Shown in pieces: positions 1 through 6,007 of a stretch of 15,175 bases of DNA. How positions within the stretch are numbered: position 1 is the stretch's first letter; every line of letters starts with the position of its first letter. Made by a program: the position numbers and the translations under genes. The stretch lies in contig LKMS01000019.1 of assembly GCA_001563965.1 (NCBI GenBank), forward strand, positions 1 through 15,175. Direction: 5' to 3'. The notes below the pieces were generated by a model that saw only the letters and a list, made by a program, of their open reading frames with translations, did not search any database and had not been told where the DNA came from. The DNA is from Haloferacaceae archaeon PL-Br10_E2g29. GTDB lineage: Archaea > Halobacteriota > Halobacteria > Halobacteriales > Haloferacaceae.

Positions 1-258
1 ATGCCGACGCCACTGCAGCCCGACGACGACGTTGTCGAGACCGTCAACCGGATGAAAAACACCGTGCAGGTTCGCTCGCGCGACCGCCGGACGTTCCACA
101 CCCGAGTCGGCGCGGACGACATGCCGGCCGACGAAATCGCCGACAACATCGACGTCATCATCCGCCGGCTTGAAGCGAACCTCGAAAAAGGGCCACTCAA
201 TCTTGACTCGGTCTACGTCAAGACGACGATGGGACCAGCCGTTGAGGTGAGCGCCTAA
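1..258 (+). CDS. rpl1: 50S ribosomal protein L1, C-terminal part (5' truncated by window)
   Basis: These are the last 85 residues of archaeal ribosomal protein L1, which builds the mobile L1 stalk at the E site of the large subunit and in archaea also represses its own mRNA. The run GPLNLDSVYVKTTMGPAVEV near the end is the typical L1 C-terminus, and MPTPLQPDDDVVETVNRMKN is the usual internal stretch of the second half of the protein. The full archaeal protein is about 210 residues, so the ATG at base 1 is an internal methionine and not the true start. The stop codon TAA shares its last base with the ATG of L10, so the two genes are translationally linked in the L1-L10-L12 operon. L11 would be expected further upstream. 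Identification is secure; only the 5' part is missing. Confidence 0.95.
   Translation: MPTPLQPDDDVVETVNRMKNTVQVRSRDRRTFHTRVGADDMPADEIADNIDVIIRRLEANLEKGPLNLDSVYVKTTMGPAVEVSA
244..250 (+). promoter_or_regulatory. Shine-Dalgarno site for L10 (GAGGTGA)
   Basis: GAGGTGA lies inside the end of the L1 gene, 7 nt before the L10 ATG. It is a seven-base match to the complement of the archaeal 16S rRNA 3' end (AUCACCUCC). It supports the ATG at 258 as the L10 start and re-initiation of ribosomes that finish L1. Most other genes here show a leaderless layout instead. Confidence 0.7.
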
Positions 259-1295
259 TGAGCCAGAGCGAATCCGTCCGTAAGACCGAGACGATTCCCC
301 AGTGGAAACAGGCAGAGGTCGACGAACTCGTCGAGTTTATCTCGAGTTACGAGTCGGTCGGTATCGTCGGCGTCGAAGGCATTCCAAGCCGACAGCTGCA
401 GGCGATGCGCCGCGATCTTCACGGCAGTGCAGCCGTCCGAATGAGCCGGAACACGCTCGTCGAACGCGCACTCGGCGAGGTCAACGAAGGCGTCGAACAG
501 CTTACCGAGTTCGTCGCCGGACAGGTTGCGCTAATCGGAACCAACGACAACCCATTCGGGCTGTTCAAACAGCTCGAAGCCTCGAAAACGCCCGCCCCGA
601 TCAACGCGGGCGAGGTCGCGCCAAACGACATCGTCATCCCCGAGGGTGACACCGGTGTCGACCCCGGCCCGTTCGTTGGTGAACTCCAACAGGCCGGTGC
701 GGACGCACGCATTCAAGAGGGCTCGATCAAGGTGCTTTCGGACAGCGTTGTCCTCGAAGCGGGCGGCGTTGTCGACCAACAGCTTGTTGGCGTACTCGGC
801 GAACTCGGCATCGAGCCGAAAGAGGTCGGACTCGACCTCAAACAGGTGTATTCGGAGGGCGTGCTGTTTTCGCCGGACGAACTCGCCATCGATATCGACG
901 AGTACCGCGCGGACATTCAGACGGCCGCGGCGGCAGGTCGAAACCTCTCGATCAACGCCGTCTACCCGACCGTCCAGACCGCGCCAGCGCTCATCGCGAA
1001 GGCAACGGCCAACGCCAAATCCGTCGCGCTCGCCGGCGCCGTCGAGAGCCCGGACGTGCTGGGCGACCTCGTTGGCAAGGCCGACGGACAGGTCCGTGCC
1101 CTTGTCGGACAGATCGACGACCCAGAGGCGCTTCCTGAGGAACTCCGCGATATCGCCGACGAAGCCGACGCAGCCGACGAGGCTACAGACGCGGACGACG
1201 CAGCAGACGAACAGACAGACGAAGAACCCGAAGAGGTCGAGGCAGATGCCGACGACGATGAAGACGACGGCGACGCCCTTGGAACCCTCTTCTAA
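258..1295 (+). CDS. rpl10: 50S ribosomal protein L10 (acidic stalk protein P0)
   Basis: Archaeal L10 (P0) anchors the ribosomal stalk to 23S rRNA and carries several L12 (P1) dimers that recruit translational GTPases. The 345-residue length matches the long archaeal form rather than the roughly 170-residue bacterial one. The N-terminal half contains the rRNA-binding domain (IPQWKQAEVDELVEFI, then MSRNTLVERAL near residues 61-71). The middle carries the archaeal insertion and the helical spine for L12 dimers. From about residue 300 the chain is almost entirely Asp, Glu and Ala and ends in DALGTLF, a tail shared in form with L12. The start overlaps the L1 stop by one base and has a strong Shine-Dalgarno site. 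L12 follows after 21 nt. Identification rests on sequence and operon order, and is secure. Confidence 0.96.
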   Translation: MSQSESVRKTETIPQWKQAEVDELVEFISSYESVGIVGVEGIPSRQLQAMRRDLHGSAAVRMSRNTLVERALGEVNEGVEQLTEFVAGQVALIGTNDNPFGLFKQLEASKTPAPINAGEVAPNDIVIPEGDTGVDPGPFVGELQQAGADARIQEGSIKVLSDSVVLEAGGVVDQQLVGVLGELGIEPKEVGLDLKQVYSEGVLFSPDELAIDIDEYRADIQTAAAAGRNLSINAVYPTVQTAPALIAKATANAKSVALAGAVESPDVLGDLVGKADGQVRALVGQIDDPEALPEELRDIADEADAADEATDADDAADEQTDEEPEEVEADADDDEDDGDALGTLF

Positions 1296-1316
1296 CCCAC
1301 ACTGGAGATTACAACA

Positions 1317-1652
1317 ATGGAATACGTTTACGCAGCACTAATCCTGAACGAGGCCGGCGAAGAGCTCAACGAAGACAACATCACCGCAGTTCTCGACGCA
1401 GCAGGCGTCGATGTCGAAGAATCCCGCGTCAAGGCGCTTGTCGCCGCACTCGAGGATGTCGACATCGAGGAAGCCATCGAGACGGCCGCTGCCGTGCCCG
1501 CCGCAGGCGGCGCAGCAGCAGCCGGTGCGGCCGACACCGCTGACGACGGCGACGACGCTGAAGAAGCCGACGAGGCCGACGCAGCCGAGGAAGAAGAGGA
1601 AGACGAGGACGACGAGGCAGACGGTGAGGGCCTCGGCAACCTCTTCGGCTAA
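1317..1652 (+). CDS. rpl12: 50S ribosomal protein L12 (acidic stalk protein P1)
   Basis: Archaeal L12 (P1 type, unrelated in fold to bacterial L7/L12) forms dimers on P0 and recruits aEF1A and aEF2. The N-terminus MEYVYAALILNEAGEELNED starts the helical dimerisation domain (about residues 1-58). A flexible Ala/Gly hinge follows (about 59-72), then an acidic tail rich in Glu and Asp ending in GLGNLFG. That end is the archaeal counterpart of the eukaryotic GFGLFD GTPase-binding motif. The length of 111 residues is normal. GGAG at 1304-1307, 9 nt before the ATG, is a possible weak ribosome-binding site. It is the last gene of the stalk operon, since T-rich terminators follow. Haloarchaeal L12 usually sits in this position. 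Confidence 0.96.
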   Translation: MEYVYAALILNEAGEELNEDNITAVLDAAGVDVEESRVKALVAALEDVDIEEAIETAAAVPAAGGAAAAGAADTADDGDDAEEADEADAAEEEEEDEDDEADGEGLGNLFG

Positions 1653-1677
1653 CTCGCGCGTCTCGACAGCCAAGATA

Positions 1678-1720
1678 TTTTTTGCACACTCAACCGTCGA
1701 GCACCAGCAGTGTGTTTTTT
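1678..1720 (+). terminator. T-rich terminators after the L1-L10-L12 operon
   Basis: Two runs of six T (1678-1683 and 1715-1720) lie 25-68 nt after the L12 stop. Archaeal RNA polymerase terminates on short T runs without needing a hairpin. Two in a row before a separate TATA box suggest efficient closure of a highly expressed operon. Confidence 0.6.
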
Positions 1721-1778
1721 CGGAGTCGATTCGATCACCAAGGTGACGAACGCGAACGCAACTTCCGTACGTCCACAG

Positions 1779-1786
1779 TTTTAAAT
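1779..1786 (+). promoter_or_regulatory. TATA box for the TctA-family permease
   Basis: TTTTAAAT is centred about 29 nt before the ATG at 1812, the spacing expected for a leaderless or near-leaderless transcript. It supports that start codon and shows the permease is not just read through from the stalk operon. Confidence 0.6.
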
Positions 1787-1811
1787 CCGAACGGGTCGCC
1801 AGCGCGGTCCA

Positions 1812-3101
1812 ATGACGTTGATGGCGGTCGGAGGTGTCGCCTGTGTGCCGACCGTACAGGACTGTGTTCCGACAACACTCGCCACTGGTGGGTTCGGGCT
1901 GTCGTTTACCCTCTCGTTTCTGTTGTTCGCGGCCGGCGGGGTTGCACTCGGCACGCTCAGCGGCCTCATTCCCGGCCTCCACGCCAACAATTTTGCCCTG
2001 CTCTTGGCCGCAACCGCCCCATCGATTCCGGCCCCGCCGCTGCTCGTCGGCGTCGCCATGCTCACCGCTGGCGTCGTCCACACGTTTCTCGATATCGTCC
2101 CCGCGCTGGCGCTTGGCGTTCCCGATGCCGCAATGGCAATCGCCGCACTTCCCGGCCACCGCCTCGTGCTTGCGGGTCGCGGCCGCGAGGCGTTACGGCT
2201 CTCGGCGGTCGGCAGTGCGCTTGCGGTCGTGATTGCGGTTCCGCTGGCGATTCCAATTACGTGGTTTATGCTTCAGAGTTATCCGACGATTCGGGCGAAT
2301 CTTTGGATCGTCCTCGGCGGAGTCGTGCTCTTTCTCGTACTCACCGAGTCGTCGCCCGCGGCGGCAGTCGGCGGCCTGTTTTCGTTTCTGCTCGCGGCCG
2401 TGTTGGGCTGGTTCACACTCGACGTGAGTTTTGAGGCACCACTCGGGTCGGGGAGCATGTTGACACCGCTGCTCACCGGGCTGTTCGGTGCGCCGATTCT
2501 CATTGATGCGATGGGCGGTGACGGCGTCCCGCCGCAGGCGGACGCCCGACTGACAATGAAACGGACGGATCTCGCACTCACCGCCAGTGCGGGCTCGGTT
2601 GCCGGCGCAATCGTCGGCTATCTTCCCGGCATTTCGTCGGCCATCGCTTCGGTGATGGCGTTACCCGCGGTACCGAACCGCGATGTCGATCGGGGGTTCG
2701 TTGTCACCACCAGCGGAGCCAACACGGCCAACACGGTATTTGCATTATTCGCGTTAATCGCCCTTGGAACGCCGCGAACGGGCGTGATGGTCGCGATTGA
2801 TCGAACACAGGTGCCGCTCGAACTCGCGGTGTTGCTGCCGGCGGTTCTGGTCGGCGCGGCCTGTGGGTTTGTGTTGGTTATCCTCGTTGGCGACGCGTAT
2901 CTCCGGACGGTCGGCAACATGGCGTACACACGGATGTCGATTGTGCTGTTGGTGTTTCTCGCGGGGCTCTCGTTTGCGCTGACCGGCGCATTCGGCGTGC
3001 TTGTTTTTGTGGTTGCAGCGGTGATCGGGTTGGTGCCGACCCGGTTCGGCGCGCGCCGGGTACACCTGATGGGCGTGTTGATTGGGCCGCTGATGCTCTG
3101 A
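1812..3101 (+). CDS. TctA-family (DUF112-type) membrane permease
   Basis: This 429-residue, strongly hydrophobic protein has about ten or more membrane segments and resembles the archaeal TctA-like family (PF01970, COG1784 type). In bacteria TctA is the large channel subunit of tripartite tricarboxylate transporters. Two halves carry matching pore-type motifs: GTLSGLIPGLHANN at about 47-60 and GAIVGYLPGISSA at about 265-277, as expected for the internal duplication of this family. Stretches GVPDAAMAIAALPG and SGANTANTVFALFALIALGT are also typical. No periplasmic binding protein (TctC) or small subunit (TctB) gene is beside it, so it may act alone or with distant partners; the substrate is unknown. 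The ATG at 1812 is favoured by the TATA box; the Met at residue 4 is an alternative. Family call is good, transport role is inferred. Confidence 0.8.
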   Translation: MTLMAVGGVACVPTVQDCVPTTLATGGFGLSFTLSFLLFAAGGVALGTLSGLIPGLHANNFALLLAATAPSIPAPPLLVGVAMLTAGVVHTFLDIVPALALGVPDAAMAIAALPGHRLVLAGRGREALRLSAVGSALAVVIAVPLAIPITWFMLQSYPTIRANLWIVLGGVVLFLVLTESSPAAAVGGLFSFLLAAVLGWFTLDVSFEAPLGSGSMLTPLLTGLFGAPILIDAMGGDGVPPQADARLTMKRTDLALTASAGSVAGAIVGYLPGISSAIASVMALPAVPNRDVDRGFVVTTSGANTANTVFALFALIALGTPRTGVMVAIDRTQVPLELAVLLPAVLVGAACGFVLVILVGDAYLRTVGNMAYTRMSIVLLVFLAGLSFALTGAFGVLVFVVAAVIGLVPTRFGARRVHLMGVLIGPLML

Positions 3102-3166
3102 GTGGTGTTGATCGACGGCGACCCGAGACCGTGGCGGCGCGCTCGCCGGCCGGTGAAAGACAATCG

Positions 3167-3172
3167 TTAAAA
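3167..3172 (+). promoter_or_regulatory. TATA box for the zinc-ribbon/aEF1B unit
   Basis: TTAAAA is centred 26-27 nt before the ATG at 3196, in an otherwise GC-rich spacer. This fits a leaderless transcript covering the zinc-ribbon gene and aEF1B. Confidence 0.6.
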
Positions 3173-3195
3173 GCCGCGCGGCGGTCAGTACGGGT

Positions 3196-3375
3196 ATGAG
3201 CGAGTCGACACAGAAAGCCGATCGGCAGTGCGTCTCCTGTGGCATCAACGTCTCGGGAATGAACGCTGCCTCCTTTCGTTGTCCAGAGTGCGGCACCGAC
3301 ATCCACCGCTGTGCGAAGTGCCGCAAGCAGAGCAACCTGTATGAGTGTCCCGACTGCAGTTTCATGGGGCCATAA
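3196..3375 (+). CDS. Small zinc-ribbon protein (four CxxC motifs), HVO_2753-like
   Basis: This 59-residue protein carries four CxxC knuckles: C12-C15 followed by Gly, C29-C32 followed by Gly, C39-C42 and C51-C54. That is enough for two zinc-binding pockets. Eight cysteines in 59 residues is striking for a haloarchaeon. Size, motif layout and position directly before aEF1B match the Haloferax volcanii zinc-finger microprotein HVO_2753, which as I recall has been linked to swarming and biofilm formation; that link is known for the relative, not shown here. Annotators sometimes call the family a Zn-ribbon RNA-binding or translation-associated protein. A TATA box 26 nt upstream supports the ATG, and the stop is 2 nt before the aEF1B ATG, so co-translation is likely. 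Gene call is firm, function uncertain. Confidence 0.9.
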   Translation: MSESTQKADRQCVSCGINVSGMNAASFRCPECGTDIHRCAKCRKQSNLYECPDCSFMGP

Positions 3376-3377
3376 CC

Positions 3378-3644
3378 ATGGGGAAAGTTGCCGCCAAAAT
3401 GAAGGTCATGCCGTCCAGTCCGGACATCGACCTCGATGAACTGCAAGAGAAACTCGAGGCCTCGCTGCCGGAGGGTGCGCAGATCAACGGCTTCGAACGC
3501 GACAACGTCGCATTCGGCCTCGTTGCGCTGCTGCCAACCGTTCTCGTCGCCGACGGCGCGGGCGGTACCGAAGTCGTCGAAGAGGCGTTTTCCGGTGTCG
3601 AAGGCGTCGAAAGCGTTGCCGTCGAAAACGTCGGCCGGATCTAA
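3378..3644 (+). CDS. ef1b: Translation elongation factor 1-beta (aEF1B)
   Basis: aEF1B is the guanine-nucleotide exchange factor that releases GDP from aEF1A, in the role played by EF-Ts in bacteria. The 88 residues form one small alpha-beta domain: MGKVAAKMKVMPSSPDIDLD at the N-terminus, a central INGFERDNVAFGLVALLPTV, and the closing SVAVENVGRI, all typical for the archaeal factor. The ATG at 3378 is chosen because the protein then begins at the conserved MGKV; further upstream in-frame residues belong to overlap with the zinc-ribbon gene. Only 2 nt separate the two genes, so they form an operon. The nearby stalk operon works with the same GTPase, aEF1A. A run of five T (3663-3667) downstream may terminate the transcript. 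Confidence 0.95.
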   Translation: MGKVAAKMKVMPSSPDIDLDELQEKLEASLPEGAQINGFERDNVAFGLVALLPTVLVADGAGGTEVVEEAFSGVEGVESVAVENVGRI

Positions 3645-3662
3645 GGCTGCCACCGTGTCGCG

Positions 3663-3667
3663 TTTTT
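3663..3667 (+). terminator. T-run after aEF1B
   Basis: Five consecutive T, 19 nt after the aEF1B stop, in a spacer leading to a gene with its own TATA box. It is a plausible archaeal terminator, though short. Confidence 0.35.
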
Positions 3668-3731
3668 ATGCAGGTGAGAACGCTAAATAGTCAGTGAGAA
3701 TGCAGTTCGGTAGTGTGTGCGTCCTACAAAG

Positions 3732-3738
3732 TTATTTA
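3732..3738 (+). promoter_or_regulatory. TATA box for the TrmB-like regulator
   Basis: TTATTTA is centred 28 nt before the ATG at 3763, giving a leaderless start. The downstream edge is directly followed by the inverted repeat at 3741-3763. Confidence 0.65.
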
Positions 3739-3740
3739 CT

Positions 3741-3763
3741 TATTGCTCCGCTACGGAGCGATA
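3741..3763 (+). promoter_or_regulatory. Operator-like inverted repeat over the predicted start of transcription
   Basis: The perfect arms GCTCCG (3745-3750) and CGGAGC (3754-3759) flank a 3-nt centre. After one mismatch on each side the symmetry resumes with TAT (3741-3743) and ATA (3761-3763), so 9 of 10 base pairs match. The element fills the space between TATA box and ATG, so a dimeric protein bound there would block transcription start. Autorepression by the winged-helix protein encoded downstream is the simplest reading, but it is inferred. Confidence 0.55.
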
Positions 3764-4167
3764 TGACTAACTCACTCGCCGAGATGTTGCGGTCGGATAT
3801 GGAGTGCGAGGGTCTTATCGAATGTTTTCACGGGCTCAAAGCACTCGACAAGCAGTGTTTTGAGGTGCTCGTCACCACCGACAATCCGCTCACGGTTGAC
3901 GACCTCGCAGAGACCGTCGACCGGGAGCGCTCGACCGTGTACCGGGCAGTTCAACGATTATTGGGCGCGGGGCTGATCGAAAAAGAACAGATCAACTACG
4001 AACAAGGTGGCTACTACCACGTCTACAAGCCCGTCGATCCGAAGAAAATCCGCGGCGACATGCAGCGGATGCTCAACGACTGGTATGCCAAAATGGGGCA
4101 ACTCATTCAGGAGTTCGAAGACAAGTACGCCGCAGCCGACGACGCGGCTGTCACCGTAGAAAGCTAG
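3763..4167 (+). CDS. Winged-helix transcriptional regulator, TrmB-like
   Basis: The protein has 134 residues. After a short N-terminal segment comes a winged helix (about residues 26-85): LDKQCFEVLV, then NPLTVDDLAETVDRERSTVY as the helix-turn-helix, RAVQRLLGAGLIEKE, and a wing containing GGYYHVYK. A final amphipathic helix (about 93-122, MQRMLNDWYAKMGQLIQEFE) is probably for dimerisation. This resembles haloarchaeal TrmB/helix-turn-helix proteins lacking a sugar-binding domain. Cys15, Cys21, His23 and Cys32 are grouped before the DNA-binding part, unusual in a cysteine-poor proteome and possibly a metal or redox sensor; that is inference. The ATG at 3763 is chosen from the TATA box at 3732-3738; in-frame upstream ATGs would put the start before the promoter. 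An operator-like palindrome precedes it. It converges with the FKBP gene 24 nt away. The target genes are unknown. Confidence 0.82.
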   Translation: MTNSLAEMLRSDMECEGLIECFHGLKALDKQCFEVLVTTDNPLTVDDLAETVDRERSTVYRAVQRLLGAGLIEKEQINYEQGGYYHVYKPVDPKKIRGDMQRMLNDWYAKMGQLIQEFEDKYAAADDAAVTVES

Positions 4168-4191
4168 CTGCGACCGACGGCCCGGAGTACC

Positions 4192-4665
4192 TTACCACAC
4201 GTCGAGAATCGCAACGTCGAAACTGAGTGTTTTGCCGGCGAGCTCGTGGTTGAAGTCGACAACGACCGCGTCGTCACGGATAGCCGTCACGTCTCCGTGG
4301 AGCCCGTTTTGTGCATGAACGTGCATACCGACCTCCGGTTGACTGCCGACCATTCGCTCGAACGTTTCGGGGTTGTACTCGCGAACCCGTTCCTCGTCGA
4401 ACCCGCCGTAGGCTTCCTCGGGTGAAATCGTGAGCGTCGTCGTCTCGCCGGCCGCACAGCCGAGTACGCCGGATTCGAGGCCCTCGATCACCTCGCCGTC
4501 GCCAACCCTGAACGACAGCGACGAGTAATCGCTCTCGTCGGTTCCCTGTGCTGCGACGAGTCCGTGTTCCTTGGCGACCTGGTACCGCGAGGTATCAAAA
4601 ACGGTGCCATCGTCGAACGAACCGACGTACTCGATAACGACGGTGTCGCCTTCGGTGATTGCCAT
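4192..4665 (-). CDS. FKBP-type peptidyl-prolyl cis-trans isomerase, SlyD-like
   Basis: This is a 157-residue cytoplasmic prolyl isomerase and likely chaperone. The FKBP core is seen at both ends: YVGSFDDGTVFDTS (about 13-26), VIEGLESGVLG (59-69), SPEEAYG (81-87), and the C-terminal FNHELAGKTLSFDV (138-151). Between them, about residues 88-137 form the insert-in-flap chaperone domain of SlyD and archaeal short-type FKBPs. A segment of some 20 residues after the first strand (about 27-47) is extra compared with minimal FKBPs and is common in haloarchaea. There is no signal peptide and no metal-binding His-rich tail as in E. coli SlyD. A TATA box lies 26 nt upstream of the start. The gene ends 24 nt from the convergent regulator and follows the DsbA-like gene by 77 nt. 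Confidence 0.92.
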   Translation of the reverse strand: MAITEGDTVVIEYVGSFDDGTVFDTSRYQVAKEHGLVAAQGTDESDYSSLSFRVGDGEVIEGLESGVLGCAAGETTTLTISPEEAYGGFDEERVREYNPETFERMVGSQPEVGMHVHAQNGLHGDVTAIRDDAVVVDFNHELAGKTLSFDVAILDVW

Positions 4666-4687
4666 ATGAGGGGCTCATGGCAGCGAC

Positions 4688-4695
4688 CTAATAAG
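4688..4695 (-). promoter_or_regulatory. TATA box for the FKBP isomerase gene
   Basis: On the minus strand this reads CTTATTAG, centred 26 nt before the ATG at 4665. It fits a leaderless transcript and shows the isomerase gene has its own promoter although the DsbA-like gene lies just upstream. Confidence 0.6.
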
Positions 4696-4742
4696 CGTGA
4701 CCGTTGGGCGTTGATGTCGTGGCCCCTCCCGATTGCGACGAG

Positions 4743-5390
4743 TTAGGCGCCTTCGACGAGTCGTCTGAGCTGTTCGGGCGGAACGGCGCCACGGGCGGCG
4801 TGGCCATCGTAGCCGAACGTCGGGACGCCCGTGATGCCGGCGCGTTGGGCCGCCGTGAACGCCTCATCGAGTTTCGTCCGGTGTTCGTCATCGTCGAGCA
4901 CCGCGCTGATCTCGTCCGGATCGATGTCGACGTCGGCGGCGAGTTCGCGGAGCACTGCTTTCTCGCCGATGTCTCGTCCGTCCACCCAGAGCGCCTCGAA
5001 AATCGCCGCATCGAACGCCAGCCACGTCTCGTAGGGATACTGTTCGAACACGTGATAGCTGGCCAGTTGTGCCGGGAGCGAGTCGACCTCGATTGCGAGA
5101 TCGAGTGCCATGTCGACGTCGTACTGCGCTTGGAGCCGCTGAACCGAGGCTTTGGCCTGGTCGAAGTAGGCGTCGTCCTTGCCGTCGTCGACCGAGTGGT
5201 CGATCTCGCCGTCAGCGGTGCGTTTGTCGCGTCTAAGGTCGAACGGCCGCCACTCGATTTTCAGCGGCTGCTCGCGGTCGGCCTGATACCGCGAGAGCGA
5301 CTCGCGGCCGAGGTAACAAAACGGGCAGACGTAATCCGAGTAGACGATAATCGGTTCGGCTGTGGATGTGTCGCCGGCTGTCGCGTCCAT
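4743..5390 (-). CDS. DsbA-family thiol oxidoreductase, FrnE-like
   Basis: The protein has 215 residues with a thioredoxin fold interrupted by a helical domain, as in the FrnE/2-hydroxychromene-2-carboxylate isomerase branch of the DsbA family. After a short polar N-terminus comes the strand IIVYSDYVCPFCYLG with the redox pair C22-P-F-C25. The cis-proline loop GVPTF sits near 188-192. The family usually makes or reshuffles disulfides in the cytoplasm, or carries out glutathione-like chemistry. No signal peptide or lipobox is visible, so it is probably cytoplasmic. The start at 5390 is preferred because the fold begins soon after it and a TATA-like box lies at 5413-5421; longer in-frame starts would run into the divergent gene's promoter. 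FKBP follows on the same strand. Confidence 0.88.
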   Translation of the reverse strand: MDATAGDTSTAEPIIVYSDYVCPFCYLGRESLSRYQADREQPLKIEWRPFDLRRDKRTADGEIDHSVDDGKDDAYFDQAKASVQRLQAQYDVDMALDLAIEVDSLPAQLASYHVFEQYPYETWLAFDAAIFEALWVDGRDIGEKAVLRELAADVDIDPDEISAVLDDDEHRTKLDEAFTAAQRAGITGVPTFGYDGHAARGAVPPEQLRRLVEGA

Positions 5391-5412
5391 ACCGTCTGTT
5401 GGTTCTCCGGCC

Positions 5413-5421
5413 GCAAAAGTA
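5413..5421 (-). promoter_or_regulatory. TATA-like box for the DsbA-family gene
   Basis: Minus strand TACTTTTGC is centred about 27 nt before the start at 5390. It shares a 90-nt divergent promoter region with the membrane-protein gene at 5481. Confidence 0.45.
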
Positions 5422-5448
5422 GGCCGGTGCGAAGCACCCACCCGGTCG

Positions 5449-5457
5449 TTTCTTACG
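5449..5457 (+). promoter_or_regulatory. TATA-like box for the membrane protein at 5481
   Basis: TTTCTTACG is centred 28 nt before the ATG at 5481. The spacing supports this start and a leaderless transcript. Confidence 0.45.
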
Positions 5458-5480
5458 AGTGGCTGGCCAACTTGGCGTCG

Positions 5481-5984
5481 ATGCTCCAGCGAATTCGCGA
5501 AGCCGGTCCGGGCCTGCTCGTTCCACTGGCGTGGCTGTTCGTCGCGCTGGCCGAGCGGGGAATCGTGGCCAGTCGGTCGATGTTTATCGCCCATCTGGTG
5601 ATGGCCGCGTTCATCACGTTCTTTTTACTCACCGGCTGGTCCGAGATGAAATCTGGCGCGCTCGCCGGCTGGCGTGCCGTGATGGTCGTTGGGCTCGGCC
5701 TCACGCTGGCCGGGATTGGCGGCTTTCTGCTCGGGTCGACCCCGTTGCTCGCAACGAGTCTGGTTGGCTGGATGGTGCTGCCGGTTGCCGGTCTCGTCTA
5801 CACCGGTCGGCTCTGTTCGGCGGCGGCGTGGCTTTACGTCGGCAGCGCCGCGGTTGCGACGGTCGGTGCCGTCGTCTATGTCGGTGGCATGGTTGGTGGG
5901 TCGGCGGCGGCCGTACTCGTTGGGATTGTGTTGGTTGGCATCGGCCAGACGATCGGAATCGTCGACGCAGTGTTGCGCTTTTGA
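5481..5984 (+). CDS. Hypothetical polytopic membrane protein
   Basis: I do not recognise a named family. The 167-residue chain is nearly all hydrophobic, with about five to six membrane segments (roughly residues 11-25, 33-50, 66-86, 90-108, 113-135 and 140-162), many small residues (Gly, Ala, Val) and only a few charged residues in the loops. Positive residues near the N-terminus (MLQRIREAG) suggest a cytoplasmic N-terminus. A GWSEMKSGALAGWRAV loop near 52-67 is the longest polar stretch. The reading frame is open far upstream (opposite the DsbA-like gene), but the TATA-like box at 5449-5457 and the onset of hydrophobicity fix the ATG at 5481. It is divergent from the DsbA-like gene; shared regulation is possible. 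Function unknown. Confidence 0.75.
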   Translation: MLQRIREAGPGLLVPLAWLFVALAERGIVASRSMFIAHLVMAAFITFFLLTGWSEMKSGALAGWRAVMVVGLGLTLAGIGGFLLGSTPLLATSLVGWMVLPVAGLVYTGRLCSAAAWLYVGSAAVATVGAVVYVGGMVGGSAAAVLVGIVLVGIGQTIGIVDAVLRF

Positions 5985-6007
5985 GTAGCGATTGCGACTC
6001 GGTAAGC

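Noticed and set aside
1..3. ATG at base 1 as the start of an 85-residue protein
   Set aside because: It is an internal methionine of ribosomal protein L1; the family is about 210 residues.
646..1341. Open frame inside L10 on the same strand
   Set aside because: Arg/Ser/Thr-rich out-of-frame product of the GC-rich L10 gene; basic composition does not fit a haloarchaeal protein.
1328..2159. Long open frames on the minus strand opposite L12 and the permease start
   Set aside because: They are low-complexity Ser/Ala or Gly/Arg-rich shadows of the acidic L12 gene with no family-like sequence.
4704..5480. Upstream extension of the membrane protein frame at 5481
   Set aside because: It runs antisense through the DsbA-like gene; the promoter and hydrophobic start point to 5481.
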